This document shows, piece by piece, positions 56,096 through 64,000 of a DNA stretch of 64,000 nucleotides. The notes beneath the pieces are model-generated. The model had not been told where the DNA came from. It was given only the letters and a program-made list of their open reading frames with translations, and made no database searches. Source of the stretch: Thiohalophilus sp. (lineage in GTDB: Bacteria; Pseudomonadota; Gammaproteobacteria; UBA6429; Thiohalophilaceae); contig NZ_JAXHMV010000008.1 of NCBI RefSeq assembly GCF_034521165.1, positions 434,001 through 498,000 of the forward strand, written 5' to 3'. The stretch's first letter is position 1, and each line of letters begins with the position of its first letter. Made by a program: the position numbers and the translations under genes.

Positions 56096-56911
56096 GTGAC
56101 CCAAGAAAAGAAAACGCAAGATTTTGGTAAGAATCCTTTAGATGTCCGTGATACGGATCACTACAAAGACGAATATGTCTCCGGCTTCGTAGACAAGTGG
56201 GACGAGCTGATCGACTGGGACGGCCGCGCCAACAGCGAGGGCGACTTTTTTATTCGCCTGCTGCAGGAACACGGTGCCAAGAAGGTGCTGGACGTGGCAG
56301 CCGGGACCGGCTTTCATTCCGTGCGCCTGCTGGAGAGCGGCTTTGAAGTCACCAGCGGTGACGGCAGCCCCGAAATGCTGGCCAAGGCGTTTGAAAACGG
56401 CCGCAAACGCGGACACATCCTGCGTACCGTGCATGCCGACTGGCGCTATCTGAACAAGTCAGTACATGACCTGTACGACGCTGTCATTTGCCTGGGTAAC
56501 TCCTTCACCCACCTGCATAGCGACAACGATCGGCGCAAGACCCTGGCCGAGTTTTACGCCACCTTGCGCCATGACGGTATTCTGATTCTGGACCAGCGTA
56601 ACTATGACGCGCTGCTGGATCATCAGGTACAGCCGACGCATAACTACTACTATTGTGGTGATAATGTGAAGGCGAGTCCGGAGCATATCGACGAGTCTCT
56701 GGCCCGTTTCCGCTACGAGTTCCCGGACAATTCCACTTTCCATCTGAATATGTTCCCGCTGCGCAAGGAGTATGTGCGCAAGTTGATGCGTGACGTTGGC
56801 TTCCAGAAAGTGACCACCTACGGTGACTTCAAGGAAACCTACCGTGAAGCCGAGCCGGACTTCTTCATTCACGTAGCCGAAAAACGCTATATCGAAGGGG
56901 AGAACGAATGA
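56096..56911 (+). CDS. glycine/sarcosine N-methyltransferase (GSMT)
   Basis: GSMT methylates glycine to sarcosine and then dimethylglycine with SAM, the first half of betaine synthesis in halophiles. The GTG at 56096 follows ATAAGGAAAACGAC and gives 271 residues, matching the length of characterised Halorhodospira GSMT; a longer frame from 55982 adds an unlikely cysteine-rich extension. Motifs are VRDTDHYKDEYVSGFVDKWD, the SAM loop VLDVAAGTGFHSVRLLE and RNYDALLDHQ. Its stop overlaps the SDMT start as ATGA. Confidence 0.95.
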   Translation: MTQEKKTQDFGKNPLDVRDTDHYKDEYVSGFVDKWDELIDWDGRANSEGDFFIRLLQEHGAKKVLDVAAGTGFHSVRLLESGFEVTSGDGSPEMLAKAFENGRKRGHILRTVHADWRYLNKSVHDLYDAVICLGNSFTHLHSDNDRRKTLAEFYATLRHDGILILDQRNYDALLDHQVQPTHNYYYCGDNVKASPEHIDESLARFRYEFPDNSTFHLNMFPLRKEYVRKLMRDVGFQKVTTYGDFKETYREAEPDFFIHVAEKRYIEGENE

Positions 56912-57747
56912 GCAAGAGCTATTCCGATGTCGTAGAAACGGCCCGCGATTATTACAACAGCGAGGATGCCGATAATTTCTATTTCCACGTCTGGGGTGGC
57001 GAGGACATTCACATCGGCCTGTATCAGTCCGAGGATGAGCCGATTCGTGATGCCAGCCGGCGCACCGTCGAGTACATGGCTTCCAAGATCCAACTCACGC
57101 TCGACGCCGACAAAAAGGTGCTCGACATGGGGGCCGGCTACGGCGGCGTGGCCCGCTACCTGGCCAGGACCTATGGTTGCCAGGTGGTCGCCCTGAATCT
57201 GAGCGAGCGGGAAAACGAGCGCGATCGCAAGATGAACCAGGAACAGGGCCTGGACCACCTGATCGAGGTATGGGACGGCAGTTTCGAATCGGTCGATGCC
57301 GGGGATGCCAGTTTCGACGTGGTCTGGTCACAGGATTCCATCCTGCACAGCAGCGAGCGGGCCAAAGTGGTCGCCGAAGCCGCGCGGGTGCTCAAGCCCG
57401 GTGGCGAGCTGATCATGACCGATCCGATGCAGGTCGACGACTGTCCGGAGGGCGTGTTGCAGCCGGTCTACGACCGGATTCACCTGCCCTCACTGGGGTC
57501 CATCGAGTTTTATCGCGAAGCGGCCAAACAGAACGGTCTGGAAGAGATCGAAGTGGAGGAGATGACCGAAAACCTGGTCAAGCACTACGGCCGGGTTCGT
57601 CGCGAGCTGGAGCAGAATCGTGACAGCATCACCGACAAGGTCTCCGATGCCTATATCGATCGCATGATCACCGGCCTGGGCCACTGGGTCGACGCCGGCA
57701 GCAAGGGCTATCTGCGCTGGGGCATCCTGCACTTTCGCAAGGCGTAA
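56908..57747 (+). CDS. sarcosine/dimethylglycine N-methyltransferase (SDMT)
   Basis: SDMT completes betaine synthesis by methylating dimethylglycine, using one more SAM. The 279-residue protein is exactly the length of the Halorhodospira enzyme and has ARDYYNSEDADNFYFHVWGG, the SAM loop VLDMGAGYGGVARYLA and WSQDSILHSSERAKVV. It is translationally coupled to GSMT. Three SAM are used per betaine, which links it to metK, ahcY and metF next door. Confidence 0.95.
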   Translation: MSKSYSDVVETARDYYNSEDADNFYFHVWGGEDIHIGLYQSEDEPIRDASRRTVEYMASKIQLTLDADKKVLDMGAGYGGVARYLARTYGCQVVALNLSERENERDRKMNQEQGLDHLIEVWDGSFESVDAGDASFDVVWSQDSILHSSERAKVVAEAARVLKPGGELIMTDPMQVDDCPEGVLQPVYDRIHLPSLGSIEFYREAAKQNGLEEIEVEEMTENLVKHYGRVRRELEQNRDSITDKVSDAYIDRMITGLGHWVDAGSKGYLRWGILHFRKA

Positions 57748-57760
57748 TAACCTGCGTTGA

Positions 57761-57815
57761 TGTAGGAGCGCTTCCAGCGCGATGATGAACGAATCGCGGC
57801 GAAGCCGCTCCTACA
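57761..57815. repeat. REP-like inverted repeat after SDMT
   Basis: TGTAGGAGCGCTTCCAGCGC at the left and CGCGGCGAAGCCGCTCCTACA-like sequence at the right form an imperfect inverted pair 55 bases across. The GTAGGAGCG...CGCTCCTAC ends resemble the REP elements common in gammaproteobacteria. Only one copy is in the window. Confidence 0.75.
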
Positions 57816-57851
57816 CTCGCCCTGTACCGGGAATCCAATTCATCCAGGGGC

Positions 57852-58664
57852 CTAGTAACCCCAGACGCCTTCGAGCAGGGCGGCGTAGGGCCGGTAGAGA
57901 TCGTTATCGGCCGGCTCGAAACCGCTGATATTCACTTTCTCCAGCATGGCCTGGCCGGCCTGGGTTTCATGGGCGGTTAGCAGGGCCTGCCGGATTTGCT
58001 GGCGTACTTCGGATGGTAGATCGGGCGAGGCGGAAACCGCATGGTGCGGGACCGGTTCGGTGGTGGTCACCGTGTTGACGGTCGTATCCCCACTGACCAG
58101 CGGGGTGGGGATCAGCGCCGCGCTGGCCCGGCCGGATTTGAGGCGTTCCAGCGCCTGGTTGAAATTCTGGGTGCTGACCATGGTCGGCTGGCGCATCTGA
58201 TGCGGGAACATCCGCGCCAGCTCGACGCCGCTCAGACTGGGGGAGGCCGGAGTCACCACTTTTTTGCCGATCAGTTCGGCGGGCTCGAACAGCAGCAGAT
58301 CCTCATTTGTGACCAGACTGAAACTGAGGGTATCGCGGATTTTGGCCAGCACCTGGTAGTTGGCCTTGGCGACCCGATAGCCGGTAAAATGGGGGGCGTC
58401 CAGTACCAGATCCGCGGTATTCTCCCGGCGCATGGCCTCCCAGTAAGCGACATAATTATGGTGGGCCTCGATTTGGAACACGTGGCCGGTGCGGGTGCCC
58501 AGGTACTCGGCCAGCGGCCGGTAATATTCCTCGGTCTGTTCCTTGGGCATCGTGGGCGTAATGGCCAGGGTATAGCTGTCGGCCTGGCTGATCGGCGCGA
58601 GCAGGTACAGGACCAACACAATAGTGACAGCGATGCGCCGCGGGATAACGATGACGGGGTGCAT
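57852..58664 (-). CDS. PhnD-like periplasmic substrate-binding protein
   Basis: The 270-residue protein has a signal peptide (IAVTIVLVLYLLAPISQA) and the phosphate/phosphonate binding-protein fold: ITPTMPKEQTEEYYRPLAEYL, ADLVLDAPHFTGYRVAK and VTPASPSLSGVELARM. No permease or ATPase genes are adjacent, so it is an orphan. It may serve transport together with genes elsewhere or act as a sensor input; the ligand is unknown. It is convergent with SDMT. Confidence 0.75.
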   Translation of the reverse strand: MHPVIVIPRRIAVTIVLVLYLLAPISQADSYTLAITPTMPKEQTEEYYRPLAEYLGTRTGHVFQIEAHHNYVAYWEAMRRENTADLVLDAPHFTGYRVAKANYQVLAKIRDTLSFSLVTNEDLLLFEPAELIGKKVVTPASPSLSGVELARMFPHQMRQPTMVSTQNFNQALERLKSGRASAALIPTPLVSGDTTVNTVTTTEPVPHHAVSASPDLPSEVRQQIRQALLTAHETQAGQAMLEKVNISGFEPADNDLYRPYAALLEGVWGY

Positions 58665-58807
58665 AAAACCTCCTGCATGACGCCGGGTGACAATCAGTGG
58701 ACGCAGCTCGTATACGGATTAATCCGTAGAGCCACAAGTAGTTACCCTGTCCTATCACGGGTTAACGGCCTGTTCGTGACAAAAGTTTAGAAAAAATAGG
58801 GAGGAAA

Positions 58808-59372
58808 ATGATGGTCAGTCTTGAAACACCGGTCTGTGATTTTGATGCGCCGGCGGTGGATTTTGCCCTGCCGGGGATCGATGGCGAGACCTGGACGCTG
58901 GAACAGTGTCGGGGAAAACGGCCTGCTGGTGATGTTTATCTGCAACCATTGCCCGTACGTGAAGGCGATTCGCGAGCGACTGGTGCGCGATACCCGCGAG
59001 TTGCGCGACAAGCACGGCATCAACACCGTGGCGATCATGGCCAACGACCCGACCGAATACGAAGAGGATTCCTTCGAGAACATGCAGAAGGTGGCCGCCG
59101 AGTACGACTTCCCCTTTCCTTATTTACTGGACGAGAGCCAGGCGGTCGCCAGGGCCTATGGCGCGGTCTGCACCCCGGATTTTTTCGGTTACAATGCCGA
59201 TCTCAAGCTGCAGTACCGGGGCCGGTTCGATGCCAGTCGCAAGGAGACCGCCCCGGCGGACGCGCGCCGGGATCTGTTCGAGGCGATGGTGCAGGTGGCC
59301 GAAACCGGCCGGGGGCCGGCCGAGCAGATCCCCGGCATGGGCTGTTCCATCAAGTGGAAAGAGGGCGACTGA
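58808..59372 (+). pseudogene. thioredoxin-family (AhpC/TSA-like) protein gene, frameshifted
   Basis: GGGAGGAAA precedes ATG codons at 58808 and 58811. The first frame reads VSLETPVCDFDAPAVDFALPG and WTLEQCRG, then breaks in the run GGGGAAAA at 58911-58918. The next frame continues with LVMFICNHCPYVKAIRERLV, including the CNHC redox pair, then NDPTEYEEDSFENMQKVA, and ends with IPGMGCSIKWKEGD. Adding one base in the run gives an intact protein of about 188 residues of the peroxiredoxin-like thioredoxin family. The rest is undamaged, so the break is recent or an artefact. Confidence 0.85.
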
Positions 59373-59738
59373 GCCAGGAACCCCGCCCTTTTACCAATAA
59401 AATTCACTGTTTGCCCCATAAGCCAGGCAGGCGCCGGGAGCACTGGCGCACCCGGCGCTTGCCCGCCACAGGTAAAAATGGGAAAATCCCGGCCTCGTTA
59501 AACCGGGGAGGAAGCCGAACCGGCATTTTCATCAGGCAACACAGCGCCTGACAACAACAATGCTCGACTTCCATCATTACGGCAATCCCGACGGAAGCTA
59601 GTAACCGAATTCAGACGCGCCGAGCGACGGCGCGGGTGGAGTGCTCATTTCTGATGAAACATGAACATCGGAAAACGCTTCGCCCCTGGCAGTATCGATA
59701 ACAGCATTTTTGCAATTTAATGAACCGAGGGGAACTTT
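59373..59738 (+). other. 366-base region upstream of tkt with strong hairpins
   Basis: No gene is seen. GGCAGGCGCCGGG (59426-59438) and CCCGGCGCTTGCC (59451-59463) form a 13-base stem with one wobble. CCCGG (59488-59492) with CCGGG (59503-59507) and TCAGGC (59532-59537) with GCCTGA (59546-59551) follow. The block could be a structured leader RNA, a small RNA or a terminator after the thioredoxin gene. CCGAGGGGAAC precedes the tkt start. Confidence 0.5.
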
Positions 59739-61727
59739 ATGGCATCTCGCAAAGATCTCGCCAATGCAATCCGCGCTCTGAGTATGGACGCGGTGCAAAA
59801 GGCAAATTCCGGCCACCCGGGCGCGCCCATGGGCATGGCCGATATCGCGGAAGTCCTGTGGAACGACTTTCTGAAGCACAACCCGGGCAATCCGAACTGG
59901 TTCGATCGCGACCGCTTCGTGCTGTCCAACGGTCACGGTTCCATGTTGATCTATTCCCTGCTGCACCTGACCGGCTATGACCTGCCGATGGAAGAGCTGA
60001 AAAACTTCCGTCAGCTGCACTCCAAGACCCCGGGCCATCCCGAATACGGCTATACCGCCGGCGTGGAAACCACCACCGGGCCGCTGGGTCAGGGCATCTC
60101 CAATGCCGTGGGCATGGCGCTGGCCGAACGGACCCTGGCCGGGCAGTTCAACCGCGACGGTCACCACATTGTCGATCATTACACTTACGCGTTCCTGGGT
60201 GACGGCTGCATGATGGAAGGTATCTCCCACGAATCCTGCGCACTGGCCGGTACCCTGGGTCTGGGCAAGCTGATCGCCTTCTGGGATGACAACGGTATCT
60301 CCATCGACGGTCACGTTGATAACTGGTTTACCGACGACACGCCCAAGCGTTTCGAAGCCTATGGCTGGCACGTGATCCGCGATGTCGACGGTCATAATGC
60401 CGACGCTGTTAACAAGGCCGTACACGAGGCCAGGTCGGTCAACGACAAGCCGACCCTGGTCTGCACCAAGACCACCATCGGTTTCGGCGCCCCCAACCTG
60501 TGCGGCAGCCACGATTGCCACGGTGCGCCGCTGGGCGACGACGAAGTCAAGGCGACCCGCGAGAACATCGGCTGGCCGCACGAACCGTTTGTGATTCCCG
60601 ATGAAATCTACGGCGGCTGGGATGCGAAAGAGAAGGGTCAGCAGGCCGAAGCGGAATGGAACAAGAAGTTCGATGCTTACAAGAAGGATTACCCGGAACT
60701 GGCCGCCGAATTCGAGCGCCGCATGAAGGGTGAGCTGCCCGGTAACTGGGAAGAGGTCGCCAACAGCTTCATCAAGGAATGCATCGAAAAAGCCGACTCG
60801 CCGGCGACCCGCAAGGCCTCCCAGGGTGCGATCACCGCTTTTGCCAAGGCCCTGCCGGAATTTCTCGGCGGCTCGGCCGACCTGACGCCGTCCAACCTGA
60901 CCAACTGGCCGGACGCGAAAATCCTCACCAACACCGTGGCTGACGGCAATTATCTGTCTTACGGGGTTCGTGAGTTCGGGATGTCCGCCATCATTAACGG
61001 GATCACTCTGCACGGCGGGTTCAAGCCGTTCGGTGGTACCTTCCTGATGTTCTCCGAATATGCGCGTAATGCCCTGCGCATGGCCGCGCTGATGAAGATC
61101 CCGAGCATCTTTGTCTATACCCATGACTCCATCGGCCTGGGCGAAGACGGCCCGACCCATCAGGCTGTCGAACAGACCGCAACCCTGCGGCTGATTCCCA
61201 ACATGTCCCTGTGGCGTCCCTGTGACAGCGTGGAAACCGCCATTGCCTGGAAGGCCGCGGTCGAACGCAACGATGGCCCGACCTCGCTGATCTTCAGCCG
61301 TCAGGGTCTGCCGCATCAGGAACGTTCCGACGAACAGGTGGCCAACATCGCCCGCGGCGGTTACGTGCTCAAGGACTGCGACGGTACCCCGGACGCCATC
61401 ATCATCGCCACCGGCTCCGAAGTCGCGCTGGCCATGGGAGCGGCGGAGAAGCTGTCCGGCAAGAAGATCCGCGTGGTCTCCATGCCGTCGGTCAACGTGT
61501 TCGAAGCCCAGGACGAAGCGTATCGCGAGTCCGTGATTCCGTCCGCCGTGACGGCCCGTGTGGCGGTCGAAGCCGGGGTGACCGACGTCTGGTACAAGTA
61601 CGTGGGTCTCAATGGCAAGGTCGTGGGTCTGAACCGCTTCGGCGAATCGGCACCGGCCGGCAAGCTGTTTGAATACTTCGGTTTCACTGTCGACAACGTG
61701 GCCAAGGCCGTTGAAGACGTCCTGTAA
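59739..61727 (+). CDS. tkt: transketolase
   Basis: Transketolase moves two-carbon units between sugar phosphates in the pentose phosphate or Calvin cycle, with thiamine diphosphate. The 662-residue protein has the normal length and all landmarks: [34 protein letters not shown], the ThDP motif [12 protein letters not shown], and [17 protein letters not shown] in the pyrimidine-binding half. It opens the run tkt-gap-pgk, an order shared with autotrophic and heterotrophic proteobacteria. Confidence 0.97.
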   Translation: MASRKDLANAIRALSMDAVQKANSGHPGAPMGMADIAEVLWNDFLKHNPGNPNWFDRDRFVLSNGHGSMLIYSLLHLTGYDLPMEELKNFRQLHSKTPGHPEYGYTAGVETTTGPLGQGISNAVGMALAERTLAGQFNRDGHHIVDHYTYAFLGDGCMMEGISHESCALAGTLGLGKLIAFWDDNGISIDGHVDNWFTDDTPKRFEAYGWHVIRDVDGHNADAVNKAVHEARSVNDKPTLVCTKTTIGFGAPNLCGSHDCHGAPLGDDEVKATRENIGWPHEPFVIPDEIYGGWDAKEKGQQAEAEWNKKFDAYKKDYPELAAEFERRMKGELPGNWEEVANSFIKECIEKADSPATRKASQGAITAFAKALPEFLGGSADLTPSNLTNWPDAKILTNTVADGNYLSYGVREFGMSAIINGITLHGGFKPFGGTFLMFSEYARNALRMAALMKIPSIFVYTHDSIGLGEDGPTHQAVEQTATLRLIPNMSLWRPCDSVETAIAWKAAVERNDGPTSLIFSRQGLPHQERSDEQVANIARGGYVLKDCDGTPDAIIIATGSEVALAMGAAEKLSGKKIRVVSMPSVNVFEAQDEAYRESVIPSAVTARVAVEAGVTDVWYKYVGLNGKVVGLNRFGESAPAGKLFEYFGFTVDNVAKAVEDVL

Positions 61728-61736
61728 CAATTTTGA

Positions 61737-62771
<1,035 letters not shown>

Positions 62772-62791
62772 TCAGCTGGGGTTAGTTGATT

Positions 62792-62876
62792 AACGCAGAG
62801 CACGCGGAGGCGCAGAGTCGCAGAGACTAATTTGTTTCTCTGCGCCTCCGCGTCTCTGCGCTCTCCGCGTTTTAAT
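62792..62876. repeat. inverted pair of dispersed CGCAGAG-type repeats between gap and pgk
   Basis: AACGCAGAGCACGCGGAGGC and GCGCAGAGTCGCAGAGAC on the left are mirrored by TCTCTGCGCCTCCGCG and TCTCTGCGCTCTCCGCGTT on the right, forming a long hairpin. It is the same repeat family as at 5410-5615 and 29547-29634. Confidence 0.75.
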
Positions 62877-62959
62877 TACGAATGTTTACGCAAAGAGCTA
62901 TTCGCCAAGCGCCGACCGTTTAGCTAATAGTTTTTGAAAATTTACACGGAGTAACAAAC

Positions 62960-64000
62960 ATGTCATTTATCAAGTTGACGGATCTGGATCTGTCCGGCAA
63001 GCGAGTACTGATTCGCGCCGATCTGAATGTGCCGGTAAAAAACGGCAAGGTCACTTCCGATGCGCGGATTACCGCTTCCATGCCGACCATCGAACACTGC
63101 CTGAAAGCGGGTGCGTCGGCGGTGATGGTCATGTCCCATCGCGGCCGCCCCGAAGAAGGGGTGCCGGACGAGGAAAACTCCCTGGCGCCGATTGCCGATG
63201 ACATGTCCGCCAAGCTGGGCAAGGAAGTTCGCCTGGTCAAGGATTACCTGGAAAACGATCCGCAGCCGGCCGGGGGGAAGTCGTGCTGCTGGAGAATGTG
63301 CGCTTCAACACCGGCGAGAAAAAAGATGATGAAACACTGGCGAAAAAATATGCCGCCCTGTGCGATGTGTTCGTGATGGATGCCTTCGGCACCGCGCATC
63401 GCGCCCAGGCCTCCACCCACGGCGTCGGCAAGTTTGCCCCGACCGCCTGCGCCGGTCTGCTGCTGGCCGAGGAGCTGGAAGCGCTGGCCAAGGCGCTGGC
63501 CGATCCGGCCCGGCCGATGATCGCCATCGTCGGCGGCTCCAAGGTCTCCACCAAGCTGACCGTGCTCGAAGCGCTGTCCACCAGGGTGGACCAGCTGATC
63601 GTCGGCGGCGGTATCGCCAACACTTTCCTCAAGGCGGCCGGGCATCCGGTGGGCAAGTCCCTGTGCGAGGATGACCTGGTCGACACGGCCAAAGAACTGA
63701 TGCAAAAGGCCGAGGCGGCCGGCGCCAGTATCCCGATTGCCACCGACGTGGTGGTCGGCAAGAACTTCGATGAAAACGAACCGGCCGTGCTGAAAAAAGT
63801 CGATGAAGTGGCCGACGACGACATGATCTTCGATATCGGTCCTGATTCTGCGAAACAACTGGCAGACAAGATCGCCCAGGCCGGTACCATTGTCTGGAAC
63901 GGTCCGGTTGGCGTGTTCGAGTTCGATCAGTTCGGCGAAGGCACCAAAACCATCTCTATGGCCATCGCCAACGCCAAAGGCTTCAGCCTGGCCGGGGGCG
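62960..64000 (+). CDS. pgk: phosphoglycerate kinase (frameshifted, cut by window end)
   Basis: Pgk transfers phosphate between 1,3-bisphosphoglycerate and ADP. The start [20 protein letters not shown] and [17 protein letters not shown] are standard, and HRGRPEEG lies further on. In the G run at 63272-63277 one base seems missing: the first frame degenerates, and the next frame continues as [56 protein letters not shown] and [10 protein letters not shown] to the end of the window. Since the gene is central to metabolism and everything after the break is conserved, an artefact is likely. Confidence 0.9.

Noticed and set aside
59460..59551. Cobalamin or cyclic di-GMP riboswitch upstream of tkt
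   Set aside because: Fragments such as GGGAAAATCCCGG look similar but the conserved cores and order are missing.

Overview
The window looks like chromosomal sequence of a gammaproteobacterium, probably a moderately halophilic or haloalkaliphilic member of the Chromatiales/Ectothiorhodospiraceae type. The reasons are the conserved gammaproteobacterial neighbourhoods (ftsY-ftsE-ftsX-rpoH, comF-bioBFHCD, rsmD-coaD-fdx, mshL-mshM-mshN), the caa3 and cbb3 oxidase clusters, and a GSMT-SDMT pair that makes the osmolyte glycine betaine by methylating glycine. No tRNA, rRNA, CRISPR array, prophage or insertion sequence was found. The taxonomic placement is inference from gene content.

Layout. 1-2.2 kb: end of an MSHA-type pilus cluster. 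2.2-9.2 kb: an outer-membrane beta-barrel gene, comF, a small membrane protein and the biotin genes bioB, bioF, bioH, bioC, bioD. 9.6-17.8 kb: caa3-type cytochrome c oxidase with its assembly and heme A genes (coxB, coxA, a 35-residue protein, ctaG, coxC, a DUF2909 gene on the other strand, SURF1, a SCO-like protein, ctaA, ctaB). 18.0-26.7 kb: cbb3 oxidase ccoNOQP and its maturation set ccoG, ccoH, ccoI, ccoS, then a 33-residue membrane protein. 26.8-29.6 kb: a von Willebrand factor A protein, a coiled-coil partner and a small cysteine-rich protein. 29.7-35.0 kb, minus strand: ftsY, ftsE, ftsX, a two-receiver GGDEF protein and rpoH, the last with a CIRCE operator. 35.2-41.4 kb: paired M16 peptidases, rsmD, coaD, ferredoxin, gamma-glutamyltransferase. 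41.5-46.5 kb, minus strand: mutM and a Gld-like ABC export operon. 47-51.4 kb: a hydantoinase-like protein, and convergent to it a rimB(frameshifted)-rimK-deacylase operon. 51.6-57.8 kb: the S-adenosylmethionine cycle (metF, ahcY with an SAH riboswitch, metK) divergent from the betaine genes GSMT and SDMT. 57.8-64 kb: a PhnD-like binding protein, a frameshifted thioredoxin-like gene, and tkt-gap-pgk, with pgk cut by the window end.

The most coherent system is the methyl-cycle/osmolyte block. Each betaine made from glycine uses three SAM and releases three SAH. SAM synthase lies directly divergent from the methyltransferases, and SAH hydrolase beside it is under an SAH-sensing riboswitch, followed by the methylene-THF reductase that supplies methyl groups to remake methionine. 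Other points of note are two complete terminal-oxidase clusters back to back, HrcA-type control of the heat-shock sigma factor, and families of G/C-A-rich repeats, partly as inverted pairs, in intergenic gaps. Three genes (rimB-like, thioredoxin-like, pgk) carry single-base frame breaks, two of them at homopolymer runs; because pgk is a core gene, sequencing or assembly error is a real possibility.
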